Shown: positions 20,761-32,807 of the stretch, piece after piece | Position numbering within the stretch: position 1 is the first letter of the stretch | How the letters are laid out: the number at the start of each line of letters is the position of its first letter | Assembly: GCA_964035575.1 (NCBI GenBank) | Contig: OZ037906.1 | Location: 62,001-126,000, forward strand | Source: Rhynchopus sp. YZ270_cl-10 | Taxonomy: Eukaryota > Euglenozoa > Diplonemea > Diplonemida > Diplonemidae | Length of the DNA stretch: 64,000 bases | Reading direction: 5' to 3' | Translations under genes and position numbers: made by a program | Notes under the pieces: model-generated | What the model was told of the DNA's origin: nothing | Seen by the model: the letters and a program-made list of their open reading frames with translations, nothing else | The model's database searches: none

Positions 20761-21978
20761 TCCCCGCGAGTTGGTGAGGGATTATCGAACCCCAGAGAGG
20801 CACTTCACATAGTATGCACACGGTAACCAACAACGTCCCCTACCTTTTTGGTGGGGGACTAGGTACTCTGTTGGCCGAAGCCCATTTTTTTATTTTGAAA
20901 AAAAAACCCCCCCCCCTTTTTGCTCAATACAACGAGGTAGAGACATTCCACCCATTCCCCAGTTCACTATTATTTTTTTTTTGCCACGCACAAAAAAAAA
21001 ATCGCCTTTCTGTTTCATACGATCGTCCAATCTCAAAGAGAAAAAAGAGAGAGAATTAATACAGGGAACAACGAGAGTGTTTTGGTTTTCTAAAAAATTA
21101 AATTCAGAAAAAAAAAAAAAAATATTTACCGAAAGAAGACACACACACATTGGATATAGATAACCCAATCATCGCATACTCTAAACTTAGATAGAAAATG
21201 ACTCTCTCTCGTTCGTGATATTGCACTCGAAACAGCACACGGGTTGCTTTCCCGCTCTTTATAGGCTTTCTAAGAGCCTTCTCTGTTTTTTTTTATTTAT
21301 TTTTGATAGATTTTGTACGTCTTTGTACCCATTTTCCCCACATTGATACAGGGGTTAAGTTTGACCCGGTTTTCCGGTTTTGAAAACCGGGTTTTCCCGG
21401 TTTCCGGTTTTTTCAAAAAAAAAAAAAAAATTGAGATTCGGGATTTTTGAAAAAAAAATTTTTTTGGACCAGACCTGGACCGGACCTGAAGGAAGTCCGG
21501 TTCCCACCCACCCCCCCCAGCAGCCCAACCTCCTCATATCGAGCAAGAATAAGGGATCGGCGATCATAAAAAAGTAGCGTACCGTGGCTGCGCCTGTGGC
21601 GCAGCCAAAATTTATGAGCAGTAGCCCTACCATGCCATAGTTTGGCTGTGAAAATGTTCGATTTTATATCACAGCTGTGAGGAGTATATTAACGCGTTTA
21701 TTGGCGAAGAGCGACGCCTCAGTTACCTCCCCCTGGCGGATCTTTGTGCCGCACAAACACTGGCTATGGAAGTCAGAAAAAGTCGTTCAAAGAGCTGGTG
21801 GGTTTAGACCTGGGGCTGGGTAGAATTTTGGGGTCGCTGGCATTTTTTTGTGACTTTTCATCATTATTTTTGTGTGGGTGGGAAAAACCGGAAAAAACCG
21901 GAAAAACCGGGATTTGGCGAAAAATAAAAAAGCTAACTTATCCGCTGCATTGATATAAAAAAAAAACAAAATAAAAAT

Positions 21979-22016
21979 TGACTTGAAATACAAAGCCCTC
22001 TCGTGACAGTGTACAA
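21979..22016 (+). repeat. Partial copy of the 110-bp dispersed repeat
   Basis: Matches the first about 38 bp (TGACTTGAAATACAAAGCC, then CTCTCGTGACAGTGTAC) of the full copies and then diverges. Confidence 0.7.
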
Positions 22017-22260
22017 AAAGGTTGGTAAAGAGTATGTGCAGCCTGCTTCGTTACCTAATGAAAACACGTCTGTGCTTTCTGATGTGAGGGGGTCACTCTG
22101 TTTACAAAAAGACACCCCCGCCTAATCTGTTTAGTGGACTCCCTTCATATTCAGACAGGCTTCACACCTTTTTTTCTGTGTCGACAATCACACAAAAAAA
22201 GGTTTTACATGCACAAAAGACCCATCTGTGCATTCTGGCTTTTAAAAAAAAACTGTGGTT

Positions 22261-22320
22261 GGTGATGCAGGCACCTCCGACTGACCACGTACGATGCCAG
22301 CCATCTGGATGAAAGCACAA
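22261..22320 (+). repeat. Dispersed repeat GATGCAGGCACCTC family, copy 1
   Basis: Shares TGATGCAGGCACCTC, GACTGACC, TACGATG and GGATGAAAGCACAA, in order, with 27968-28033. Confidence 0.7.
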
Positions 22321-22537
22321 GTACCCTGCGGCCTACAACAGAAGATGTAAAAAGGAAACCAAAAAAAAAAAAACACACACACACATTAATACAGTCACAT
22401 CACCCTCCCCTTTTCCCGTACAGTTTCGTTCTCCCCACCCCACCCCACCCCGCACCGCAATGCTACTTTTTGTTAGTGACAAACCCAAAGGCTAGGGATA
22501 TGTTTGATTCTTTTGTAATTTTTTTTTTCTTCAGATA

Positions 22538-23067
22538 CAGGGCTTTCCGCAGGAATTGGGGTTTTGGCCTCCCAGGGGGACCAGCCAAAAAAAGGTGAAA
22601 AAAAAAAAATTCCCCGCACCTTGTTGTCAGGGCTCTCGTCAATCACCCCTACGGGGGGTGATTTGGGCCCCGAGCTTCCCCCCGTAAAAGCGGCCGCTTC
22701 GTGCGTGCGACTCCCTGCCAGTGCAGAGAGGTGACGCGCTTTCCCCCCTCTGATGCACAAAATCGTGGAAGGTGCGAGGGTGGGAGGGTGAACCACAAGC
22801 CGCAGGGAGTGTCAGACTTCTGATCAGTAACCTCAGTACGTCTATAAAAGAAGCGGCGGCAGGGGAAGCTGGAACCGTATTTTATGCCTGTATTTGAACG
22901 TGCGGGGACAGGACGGTACGAAAAAATGTAAAAAATATGGAAAAGTCCAAATAGGAAGCCTCAGAACCCTGAAGGGCAGGCTGGTCCCCCCTGGTCCCCC
23001 CTTATTTTTTCATTTTTCCCCCAGGGGGACCAGCGGTCCCCCCTGGTCCCCCCTGCGGAAAGCCCTG
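22538..23067. mobile_element. MITE-like non-autonomous DNA element with TIRs and 5-bp TSD
   Basis: The ends are CAGGGCTTTCCGCAGG (22538) and its exact reverse complement CCTGCGGAAAGCCCTG (to 23067). Both are flanked by AGATA (22533-22537 and 23068-23072), which reads as a 5-bp target-site duplication. The interior is 530 bp, GC-rich near both ends with repeated CCCCCTGGTCC blocks, and encodes no transposase. The CAGGG terminus recalls hAT-type elements, but those make 8-bp duplications, so the superfamily is open. Confidence 0.8.
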
Positions 23068-23334
23068 AGATAAACACAAAACACACCACATCACACCCCT
23101 TTAAAAAAGAGGCGATGGCAGAGAGAGAAAATAGATGAGATCTTTACACTGGACAAAAAACCCCCCATAATACATTCCAACTTCCGATAGATTTATTTTT
23201 GTCTTTACCTCGGAAAAGCAAAACCTAAAAAAAGATACAAAAAGCGCATATTTTCAAAAAACAATGAAAATTGAAAAAAAATCACAAATGCCACGGTAGA
23301 TGCAAGATTCTCCCCTTGGTTACTCCTTTAAACT

Positions 23335-26300
23335 CTACATCTTCGAGGTGTAAGAATGGGTGCCGCTTCCGACAGCGAAGGGGTCCATGTTCGGGAGGAA
23401 GACGTCTGCACGGGTGTTAGGGGGTATTTGGAATTCGAAGACTGCCTTTCCGTTGGCGGAGACTTCCCAAGACATGGAGATCGGGCCGCGTATGCTGGTG
23501 TAGGTGCCACTGGCAGAGGCGGTTTTGATAGGTGATTGAGTGGCGAGACGGAGCAGGGGACGGGGGCGGAGGAGGATGGAGTCGTAGCCCTCTGCATTCG
23601 GATGGGGCATGATGCCGAGTACGTGCTGCACGAACCATGTGTCCGCAGAGGCAAACATCGGGTGGTTGTGCGAGTACTTCCCGTCGCTGTGGAACCATGC
23701 TTCCCACACCGTCGTGGCGTTGGAAATGTGGTTGTCCGTCATCCAGTACAGCGAAGGGTATGTGTCCTGTGTGACAACAGCGTGCGCCTCGTCGACGTGG
23801 CCAAACTCGCTCAGTGCACCGAGTACCCACTTCACGCCGAACATCCCTGTCAACAGGTGGGACCCCTTCCCGCCGTGGCTGAAGTTGCTTGTAGGGAATG
23901 GGTATGTCACGTCCTCGGCAGAGCGGACGTTCTGCAGGAGGACGTCGAAGACCTGTTCGCGCATCTCCTCGGGTGCGATGTTGTTGTAGAGGGCAAGCGC
24001 CTGGCCGGTCTGTGTGGCGTTGAACTGAGCATGCGTCAAGCGTCCCCCCGCACCGCCGTAGTAGCCGCTGATGAAGCCGGGCCTGTCGAGGGAGGTCCAC
24101 TTCGCATCGGGTGTGGTGTTCAGGTTGTTGTAGCTCGCTGTCGCGTTGTTGAGGTACTCGCTGTTGATGCGGGCACGCACCTCCTCCGCCTTTGCCGTGA
24201 AGTGCAGGCAGTTTGCGTCGTCCCGCAGGATGCGCGATATGTTAGCCACATGCACATAGGTTGTGAACAAAAAGTTCATCCCCGTCAGTTCTGGGTTCGT
24301 CGGCTCCAACGGCATCCAATCCCCGAGGCCGCCCTTCACGTCCACTTCGGCCAGGAGGTTTGCGAAGCGCAGCACTGAGGGGTACGTTTCCGCCATGAGC
24401 GCTCTGTTGCCGTAGTATTTGTACATCCACATCACAGCCTCCGGGACAAATGCTGCCCAGCCGATGGGGCCTGCACCACCACCAAGACCAGCGTCAGAGA
24501 TGCCGACGTGTGGTGCCGTCTCGGTGTATCCGCCGTTTTCACGTTGCGCGTCGACGAAGTCCCAGACACGCTTTGCATAGAAGGAAGACATATCGTAGCG
24601 TGCGATGAAGCTCTCCCCAGACGCAAGGGTGTCGCCGCCGTAGCCAAAGCGTTCACGGTGTGGGCAGTCGGACTGCACGGACATGAGGTTGCTGTGGAAT
24701 GTGTTGCGACTTGCCTCGAGCACCGCATTGAGCCGCGGGTCCGATGTCGCGTACGTCAGCGCCCTGTCCAGCTCGGTGCGCATAGGGGTGCACACGATGC
24801 TGATGTTGCGCACCGTCGGTGTCGTGAAGTTGCCGTACACATCAACCTCGATGTACCGCATCCCATGCCACACAAACTTCGGCTCCCACGATACAATCGA
24901 CTCTGTTGTCTTGCGCTTCAAAACGAACTCATCCCTTTGGTACGCCACAGCAGGCTGGCACGCAGCAGTGGGCAGCGGCGACTTGATCTGCCCTGCCACC
25001 GATGTCATGACGTTGACACTTCCGTTGGAATGCAAGATCTCACCATACTTCGCGCGGATACGGAACGCACTGCCCACCGGGGTGTTCGCTTCCCACTCCA
25101 CCTTGAAGTGGCAGGACCCAGCGTGATTGCGGCGTGCGTCAAAAACAAGGTTCTTTTCACGCCTCTCATTTTCCAGCCGCGCACCGAGAAATTCAGAGAG
25201 GTCAGACTCCACGACCTCGGCTGTTAGGTTGTGCACGTCGTTCAGGAGCATTTGGTCTGCAAGGATGTTGTCAAATTTTACTATTGGTGGGATATTCGAG
25301 ACTTGAAGCTTTCCTATTTTGTGCTGTGCCTGCACCGGAAGGGAATAGACGGGGACTTCCCGCGCAGTCAGCTCATTTTCCACTGTACCCAGGAAGATGT
25401 CATTGAAGACGGTTGTTGAATTCCGCACCGCCCATCCAGCAGATGTCAACACCGAGGACACATCCACCTGCACATTCCCATCCATATAGGTCGTCTCCAG
25501 CAACGACCGCATCGCAGGCACCCCATGAGGCATGGTCTCCCTCAGGTTCAGCCTCCCCCAGAAGCGGAGCGGGAGAAGCTTCCACCATCCGTTGCCCACC
25601 TCGACGGTTAGAACGTTGACGCTGCCTGGTGCGGTGAGGAGCAGGTGGTGCACCTCGTATACGTTGTAGAACACCCGCGTAGAGAAATCTGAGAACGGCG
25701 CGTCCAGAATGGAACTCTTTTCGCCTTGAGATGCGGACAGACGGACGCCATTCAGAATGACGTCTGCGTAGCCCAGCACCGCAAGATACAGCTGTGCACG
25801 CCGTACATCTTGGTTCGATGATGTGAACGTATGGTTAAAGATCGGCGTCGGGTTTGCACGATAGTGCGCGCATTCATCCTCCGGCATCTCCTCCACAACC
25901 TCCCTCGACATCCACACTGCACCACCCCAATCCGCCTCCGATATGAGCGCCACCTCGAAGAACGTACTTTCCGCTGTGGTAGCCACGTCATCTTCATCCC
26001 AAACGGTCACATTCCAGGTTACCCGGGTTTTTGCTACTAAGGATCCTTCGTATAAGATGGACAATGTCTCGGTGGATTCAACCTTGCCAGAATCCCATAA
26101 AAGGAATGGATCTGTGTGTGCAGGCCCGCCGTGGCAGATGATACGGTACGCAGTTTGAATCTTCTCTGCTGCGTCTGCGTCAGCGTGGAGTTCCCAAGAG
26201 AGGTAAGGGTGGGTGTCGACGTAAGGGGTATTGAGGTAGTTTGCACGGAGGTGTGTTGGTCGCATGGTGGACGCACCCTTCGCGGTGTTTACGTGGATTT

Positions 26301-26565
26301 CGAGGGAATGCGGGGCGTCCAGTTGGTTGTCATGAAAAAAGGCACGTGCCACAACACGAAGCGCGCTTACTAAGAAGAGAAGAAACAAAAGGCGTGGCGC
26401 AAACCGTGTGAAGATCCGCCTCGCAGGAGACCCGCCATCATTGCCTGTCTCCGTGCCCGCCCTCTTCTCGTAGAGGGAAAATAGCTCCGCAATTGTTAGG
26501 TTTTTTAAAAAAGGGGGAGTCCAAAAAGGAGAAGGAAAAAGAAAAGAAAAGACTACTTACTGCAT
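23335..26565 (-). CDS. GH78 alpha-L-rhamnosidase, secreted
   Basis: The continuous frame gives over 1000 residues. The catalytic stretch DCPHRERFGYGGD has the spacing D, +5 Glu, +12 Asp known from GH78 enzymes, and the later WEAW holds the candidate catalytic base Glu. N-terminal beta domains, an alpha6/alpha6 barrel and a C-terminal beta domain follow the family order, and about 1020 residues is normal. It removes terminal alpha-L-rhamnose from pectin, algal rhamnans or glycosides. A hydrophobic leader (LLFLLFLVSALRVV) indicates secretion or anchoring. No in-frame ATG precedes that leader. My model uses a five-base first exon (ATGCA, 26561-26565), an intron 26420..26560 (GTAAGT...GAG) and exon 2 at 23335..26419, giving MQRIFTRFAPRLLFLLF. 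The first exon is uncertain. Confidence 0.85.
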
Positions 26566-29066
26566 TGTCTGCAAAAATGCTACAGTGTGTGAATAGCTAT
26601 CTTCACCCCAGGAAAACGGGAAACGAAAAAACGAAAAAGAGTGGGAGAGTTCGTTAGTTGTATGTTTCCACCCAAAAAAAGGGGGGTGAGGGGGGAAGAG
26701 CGGGGAGGGTGTGTTTTTCTGTTGGTGAGATGGGTTTGGGTGAAGGTTTCCGCTTATTGAAAAAAAATTTGGTTTGTGTTAGTGCAGACTTGGTTGAAGG
26801 GGGTTTTGTTGCGTATTGGTGTAGATCCCCGAGGATGGGCTCCACTATGCTTATTGTTTGCTGAGGGGGAGGGATGTAAGGGGGGTTGGGGGGAGTGGGA
26901 CATATAGCCTGTGGGGGAGGTGAAGTCGAGAAAAGAGAAAGGGGGCTTCTTGGCGTTTCATATTTTGAACGAAAAAAAAAAAAAAAAAAAACAAGGGGGA
27001 GCGAGGGGAATGTGTGGGGGGGAGGGGGGCAAGGAAGTTGTGCGCCTCTCAGTGGCGCTTGGGTGTTTCGCTTTGATAAAACCCCCTCCCCCACCACCAA
27101 AAAAAAGAAAAAGAAATTATTTCATAAAAAGAAAAAAGGCAAAGGGTTTGGTAAAATGGATCTCTGCCTTTCTGATACTTAGTTACCTGGCCTTCACCAA
27201 CTAAAAAAAAATGAAGAAAAAGAAGAAGAAAAATCCCAAAACGCCCTTGAAAAACGCCAAAAATGAAGAAAAAAATGGGGAAAATGTAAACCCAGAAGGA
27301 AAAAAGGGACGATACAAAATAGGAAGTCATCTGCAGAAGCTGCTAGGATGCTTGCTGCTAGATTTGATACAATAGCAAAATGAGGGGGAAAACTCGTAAA
27401 AGATGAATGTGCCTCACCTACAACACACATCCACACAAAAATGGTGAGAACAGCAAGTATCACCCTCACCACTACTGGTGAAGTGTCTGTAGGAAGCTTA
27501 TTGCCCAGAAACACAAAGTATGGTTCGGTACGCCCCGTTTGCACAAAAAGTGGGCGCAACCTAAAAATGGGTACAGCATTTCACGGCATTTTTTTTGTGA
27601 ACGGAATTTTACGGAATTTTGAGTACGGGCAAAAGAGAAAAAAAACAGCCTTAAACCAAAGGGAGAAAATCAACTATGCTGTTGTTTGCAACATACATAA
27701 AAAGGTGGCCAGATTTTATAATTTTATTTAAGAAGTTGTAATACCAACTAGTTTCATGTACTTTCAAATCTAAGAGAAGAAAGGACAAGGACGTTAACAA
27801 AAAAACAATACATCCCCCCCCTTTTTTCTCTGCTTTTTTTCCTGTATTTTTGTTATGTTTTAAGCTGAAAACCGTCATCCACCAGAAGTGGTCTGTACAC
27901 TTAATTTTAAACGATCATGTGGTAGAGAATTTGAGGAAAAGAGGAAACGAGGAAAAAGAATCACTATTGATGCAGGCACCTCTGACTGACCCACCACCAC
28001 CACCATACGATGGCAGCCCCGGATGAAAGCACAAAAAAAAAAAAAAAACTTGGCAAGATGACCCTAAGAATCCTCTCATGATCAGTCATAAGCCACCTTA
28101 TATAAGGGAAGAGTCGAGAGAAAAGAAAAAAACAAAAACCATAGTTAGTCGCTCCCGATTTCCCCTCCAAAAAAAAAAAAAAAAAAAACCTGCAAACAAA
28201 TGTGAATTGACACTCAGATGGGGGGGAAATGGGGGAGAAAGTATTGTTTTTTTCCCCCAAAAAAAACTACAATTTTTCCAAAAGGAAGAGGGGAAAGGAG
28301 GGGGGGAAAATTGATAAGATAGAACCCAAGACTCTTCTTCCTCTTGCTTGGTCACCTTAGAACCTAACTACTGTGTCTTCTGCATTGGTGGAAACAATGA
28401 TATTTTGGTGAAAAAATTGGTGACTAATCTGAGATGAATGCCGCACCTTTGAAAGGGGATTTTCCCTCTTCTTCTTTTTTCTGTACATTTCTCCCATATT
28501 TTTTCCTGTACTACAGAATGAAGTTTTTTGGAGGGGGTACGAAAACAGTACAACCAAAAAAAAAAAAAAAAAAAAAAACGCCCCCTTTCCAGAAATTGAT
28601 TCCTTGACACTGTGAACCGGACATTAAATTTCAGCCAACCCCCTTTGATAGCAGCGTCGTGTTGATTGGGTGTTGTGTGTTCTCGCTACTTGGGGGGAAT
28701 GTGTGAACATAAAAAAGGAAAAAAAAACCTTTCAAAAGATCGACCAACTTCGTGGCGAGCACATCAGAGAAGGGAATAATATTATCAAGTGTACAGGGTG
28801 TGGCTTTCTCTTTTTTTACCCGGTTTCGTTTCTGACATCAATTCATTATTGAGAGGCGGTGCTGAAACTCATTTTCAAAGATCAGATACCTGCAGAAAAA
28901 GCACAAAAAAAAACTAACAAAACAAACCAAACCAAAAAATGGGAGAAAAATTGGAGAAAAATGGGGGAAAAAAATAACACTGTGATCCCTGTTTACTAAT
29001 GCAGCTGAGTTCCCTCAATAGCATTTACCAAAAAAGCCCAACCCCAAAAAAAAACACCCCCCCACC
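26566..29066. other. Intergenic, homopolymer-rich
   Basis: Contains long A, G and T runs and no supported gene; an apparent 148-residue frame at 26654-27100 is Pro/Phe low-complexity. A dispersed repeat copy lies at 27968-28033, with TAGTTACCT/TGGTCACCTT motif relics near 27175 and 28350. Confidence 0.55.
27968..28033 (+). repeat. Dispersed repeat GATGCAGGCACCTC family, copy 2
   Basis: Second copy of the 22261 repeat, with a (CCA)n expansion in the middle. Confidence 0.7.
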
Positions 29067-29639
29067 TCAGATCGGCACACAACAGCAAATCAAACAGCAG
29101 GCTGCACAGGCACCCATTGCAGCCGCCTCACCATTGGATACCCCCTTTTTGTCCTGTCTCACGATGATCTGGCGGGTCGTACCGTCGGGGAGCACTTCGC
29201 AGTATGTGGTCGTGGTTTTGTTGTTCACCTGCACCACGGAGACGAGGTACCCATGGAAGGTCCTGCCGTTAATGGTGTATCTCTGCAGCGGCGGGTGTGC
29301 CGACCCACGCATGGCACCACCCTGGTTCGCGACGTACGGATCCCCCATGGCCCCCTGCTGCACAGGCTGCCCCATTACCGGCTGTGCATATGGGTTCTGC
29401 CCCTGGTTTTGCACGTACGGGTTGCCCTGAGCTGGCGCGTAGGGTTCGGTGTGCGAAGGTGTAGGTGTTGCTGCGCGTGGAGCAGGTGCTGGTGCGGATG
29501 CATCCACAGATTCGGTCTTCTCTACAACATTGCCAGACATAGGAGGGGCAGACGCCTCGTAGATGGGTGCTGAAGGAGTGGGGGAAGGTGCGGAGGGGCT
29601 GTGGTCGGGCTGCCCGCTGACGGTCTTGGCGCCGGTCAT
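29067..29639 (-). CDS. Proline-rich protein with Cys-rich C-terminal tail, paralogue 1
   Basis: A 190-residue intronless protein. Residues 1-110 are Pro/Ala/Ser/Gln-rich with PYA/PYV repeats. Residues about 120-175 are a conserved core (HPPLQRYTINGRTFHGYLVS, then TYCEVLPDGTTR), and the last 15 residues are GACAACCLICCCVPI, a Cys-rich hydrophobic tail that is a likely palmitoylation site or membrane anchor. The core and tail are shared with the gene at 36367-36924. I do not recognise the core as a named domain. Pro-rich N-terminus plus Cys tail resembles CYSTM-type membrane adaptors only in layout. Confidence 0.75.
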   Translation of the reverse strand: MTGAKTVSGQPDHSPSAPSPTPSAPIYEASAPPMSGNVVEKTESVDASAPAPAPRAATPTPSHTEPYAPAQGNPYVQNQGQNPYAQPVMGQPVQQGAMGDPYVANQGGAMRGSAHPPLQRYTINGRTFHGYLVSVVQVNNKTTTTYCEVLPDGTTRQIIVRQDKKGVSNGEAAAMGACAACCLICCCVPI

Positions 29640-29714
29640 TTTGTTGGTTTTTTGTGTGTTTTTGTGTGTTCTGTTAGAACAGCGGTGGCATGGGGGTTAT
29701 TTCAAAAATAAAGC

Positions 29715-29822
29715 TGACTTGAAATACAAAAGCCCTCTCGTGAACAGTGTACCTTTGGTACAATGACCGGTTGGGGTGGACAATCATATGCAAGTCCTAC
29801 ATCCATTTCGTGGTTTACATCT
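29715..29822 (+). repeat. 110-bp dispersed repeat, full copy
   Basis: Runs from GACTTGAAATACAAAAGCCC to CATTTCGTGGTTTACATC. It lies just upstream (5' side) of the minus-strand gene 29067-29639 and opposite to it in orientation. Confidence 0.8.
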
Positions 29823-30644
29823 GAATGAAATGAAATAAAATAAATCTACGGTTTTTTTTTCGTGCTGTTAGTGTCGCGCCCCAATTTTCAATTTTAGTTT
29901 TCTTTGTTTGAATACAAACCCCCCCAATATTGCTGAAGAAGATAATTGTTTGTTATTGCAGAGCGAAGACTCAGCGGGTGCAAATCACAAGAAACAAGGA
30001 AGGTAGAGAAAAAAAAAAAGGGTGTGTGTGTGTGTGAAAGTAAGCCGCTTTGGTCTCCCTGTTGCATTCAAACTCTTTGAAGTTTAAAGATAAAAGACTG
30101 AAAATGGGTGAAGAAAATAGAAAGAAAAAAATCACGCCTTGACTGCTACTTTCTGTATTAGCACACGATTGCCTCCCTGAAGGCTACGTAGCTACCTGAG
30201 TACAAAAATCACCTAATTTTGCCTGAAATTTGGAGGAGTTCGGTGGTATTGAAACAACCACTAAACAAATCACCAAATTTCAGGCGAAAATCAGGTGGAA
30301 AAAAAAAAAAAACAGAAAAAAATCTGTCGGATGAAAATCGCCACCAAAAAAGTCAATCAAAATCAACAGCAAAGACGAACAACATACACACAAAAAAAGG
30401 TTGGTTTGAGGTCTCATTTTTTTTTGACAGGGTGGTGACGTTTTTGTGTGCCAATTTTTTGATGACACAGAGTCCAAGCCTGCCCAAAGAACAACCCACC
30501 CAAAGAAGAGACAAAAAAAAAAAAACACATCAAAATTGCGCAGAAATCTCCACTGCGCGTTTGAAACACAAACCCTGACAGGCACACAAATTACATATCC
30601 CAACCCGACCAACTACTGCTAATCAGAAAAAAGAAAAAAAAAAC

Positions 30645-30726
30645 TTGACTTGAAATACAACAGCCCGCTTGTGACAGTGTACCCTTGGTACATGACCGGT
30701 GGACCCCGGAACCATTCAGTCCTACA
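30645..30726 (+). repeat. 110-bp dispersed repeat, 3'-truncated copy
   Basis: Matches GACTTGAAATACAA, GTGACAGTGTACCCTTGGTA, CATGACCGG and AGTCCTAC in order; the CATTTCGTGG end is missing. Confidence 0.75.
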
Positions 30727-30840
30727 CAAAAAAAAAAGACGAAGTTAGGAGGGGGAGAAAAGAGAAAAATTGAGTAAAACGTTCTTCACCAGTCTCGTGC
30801 TGCTGTTGCTATCTGTAAAAAAAGACTGTTTTGTGCGTGA

Positions 30841-30955
30841 AGCAGGGCGTTCGCCCCGGGGCGAAAAATATTTTTTTTCGTTAAAAAAATCTTTTCCAGA
30901 AAAAATGACATTTTATTTCGCCCCAGGGCTTCGCCCCACCGGGGCGAAACCCTGT
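30841..30955. repeat. Small hairpin element with GCAGGGCG/CCCTG ends
   Basis: GCAGGGCGTTCGCCCC at the left is an imperfect inverted match to GGGGCGAAACCCTG at the right, with a GGCGAA/TTCGCC-rich inner stem. No coding capacity. Confidence 0.45.
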
Positions 30956-30969
30956 ATAAATAAATAAAT

Positions 30970-32003
30970 AACACCTCGTCCCGAATTTTTGTCCGAGAAT
31001 ACGATTACTAATTAGTTACTCCACTAAATAAATCGAGCAAAAATATGGTGAACTCAGCGGAGCCCGGTTTTAAAAGTGCCAAAAACGACCTTTTCGTTTT
31101 GACGCGTTGTGAGTTCCTCAAATGCAATTTTGAAGGGTAAAAAATTCGGGTTTTCTAAGCACAAGCAGTGTTAAGTCAAAAAATTTCGCGAAAAAAAAAA
31201 TAGATTTTTTTTGCGTTAAAAGCTCGGAACCCAGAAACGTCCAATGGCGAAGTTTTTTTCTGGTTTCGTTGCACCCTGTATTTTTACTAAAAAATCGAGA
31301 CAAAGTGATTTTTACCTGGATTTTTGCCTGTATTTTACTAGGGATTTTCCCTTAGTAAAATACAGGGGAATTATCTAACACCTCGTCCCGAATTTTTGTC
31401 CGAGAATACGATTACTAATTAGTTACTCCACTAAATAAATCGAGCAAAAATATGGTGAACTCAGCGGAGCCCGGTTTTAAAAGTGCCAAAAACGACCTTT
31501 TCGTTTTGACGCGTTGTGAGTTCCTCAAATGCAATTTTGAAGGGTAAAAAATTCGGGTTTTCTAAGCACAAGCAGTGTTAAGTCAAAAAATTTCGCGAAA
31601 AAAAAAATAGATTTTTTTTGCGTTAAAAGCTCGGAACCCAGAAACGTCCAATGGCGAAGTTTTTTTCTGGTTTCGTTGCACCCTGTATTTTTACTAAAAA
31701 ATCGAGACAAAGTGATTTTTACCTGGATTTTTGCCTGTATTTTACTAGGGATTTTCCCTTAGTAAAATACAGGGGAATTATCTAACACCTCGTCCCGAAT
31801 TTTTGTCCGAGAATACGATTACTAATTAGTTACTCCACTAAATAAATCGAGCAAAAATATGGTGAACTCAGCGGAGCCCGGTTTTAAAAGTGCCAAAAAC
31901 GACCTTTTCGTTTTGACGCGTTGTGAGTTCCTCAAATGCAATTTTGAAGGGTAAAAAATTCGGGTTTTCTAAGCACAAGCAGTGTTAAGTCAAAAAATTT
32001 CGC
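30970..32003 (+). repeat. 407-bp tandem satellite, 2.5 copies
   Basis: Monomers start at 30970, 31377 and 31784 (exact 407-bp period, essentially identical). The third is cut after about 220 bp at TTTCGC, where a GGGGGGCTCCGCCCCCC hairpin begins. Each full monomer contains a short palindrome around TTTTACTAGGG...CCCTTAGTAAAA. Confidence 0.95.
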
Positions 32004-32090
32004 TGGGGGGCTCCGCCCCCCAGACCCCCCAGTCGCTTCGCGGCTAAGGGCTGGGTTAAGCCTGCCCTTCGCCGCGAAGCGACTGGGGTG
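32003..32090. repeat. GC-rich double hairpin at satellite end
   Basis: CTGGGGGGC/GCCCCCCAG followed by AGTCGCTTCGCGGC paired with GCCGCGAAGCGACT. It interrupts the third satellite monomer and may be the end of another element. Confidence 0.6.
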
Positions 32091-32807
32091 GTGCTTGGTG
32101 CACAGGATTAGGACATTAAAGACATGTCCTGCATTTGAGTGGATGTCCAGCCCCGAACTCGTCTGCTGTAAGATGTATTTCTCTTGAGACTGTAATGGAG
32201 AAGACGCTTGCAACAGCTTCATCAACCGCACACGCGAGGAGGAGTGCATGTGTTGCACATATTTCCGGTCAAAGAGATGAGCGACAGTGCACCAATATAT
32301 GAGATGTTCACACCGTACTTTATACTCGTGAAAAACTATCCCACGCGTGAACATCGAGCATTCTGATTTTCTTTAACGCCGATTCTTTTGAAAATGTGTA
32401 AGTAGGGTAACCAGGGGGTGATAACAAATATGTACTCCACCGATCGGGTCGAGAAAAGATGTCGTGAATTCTGAGAAGTGGGCCTTCCACCTGCGGGTAG
32501 CTCACAAACAACAAATTCAAAACGCTGTTTGGCCTGCCTGCGACGTTGTACCGAAGGTGCATATGAAGGCCTGTTTTCCAACATGCATACCCCCCCTTTA
32601 CGGAGGGACAACGGGTAGAACCACGGAGAATCGGTTAAGGTGCCACACCAGAAATATTTTTTTGAAATATTTTTTGGGATTGAAATCAGCGGATCGAAAT
32701 GAGTTAAATGCGGGGTCGTAGGCTCAAAAAATTGCATCTGTGGTTTATTAAGTGAACGAGGCCCAGAAGTATACGCCTAACGAGATCTTGTCTGATATGT
32801 GAATCGC

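Larger units (their letters stand above)
19832..23334. other. Long intergenic region with mobile-element remains
   Basis: About 3.5 kb without a convincing gene. It contains a copy of the GTGCAAACGCCT dispersed repeat (20711-20760), a TGCTTAGTCACCT motif (20546-20579), a partial 110-bp repeat (21979-22016), a dispersed GATGCAGGCACCTC repeat (22261-22320) and a 530-bp MITE-like element (22538-23067). Confidence 0.65.

Noticed and set aside
26654-27100. 148-residue minus-strand frame
   Set aside because: Pro/Phe/Ser low-complexity sequence from homopolymer tracts, with no upstream exon or domain.
32090-32740. Short protein-like frames next to the satellite
   Set aside because: No reverse transcriptase, transposase or other domain could be recognised, so no mobile-element gene is claimed.
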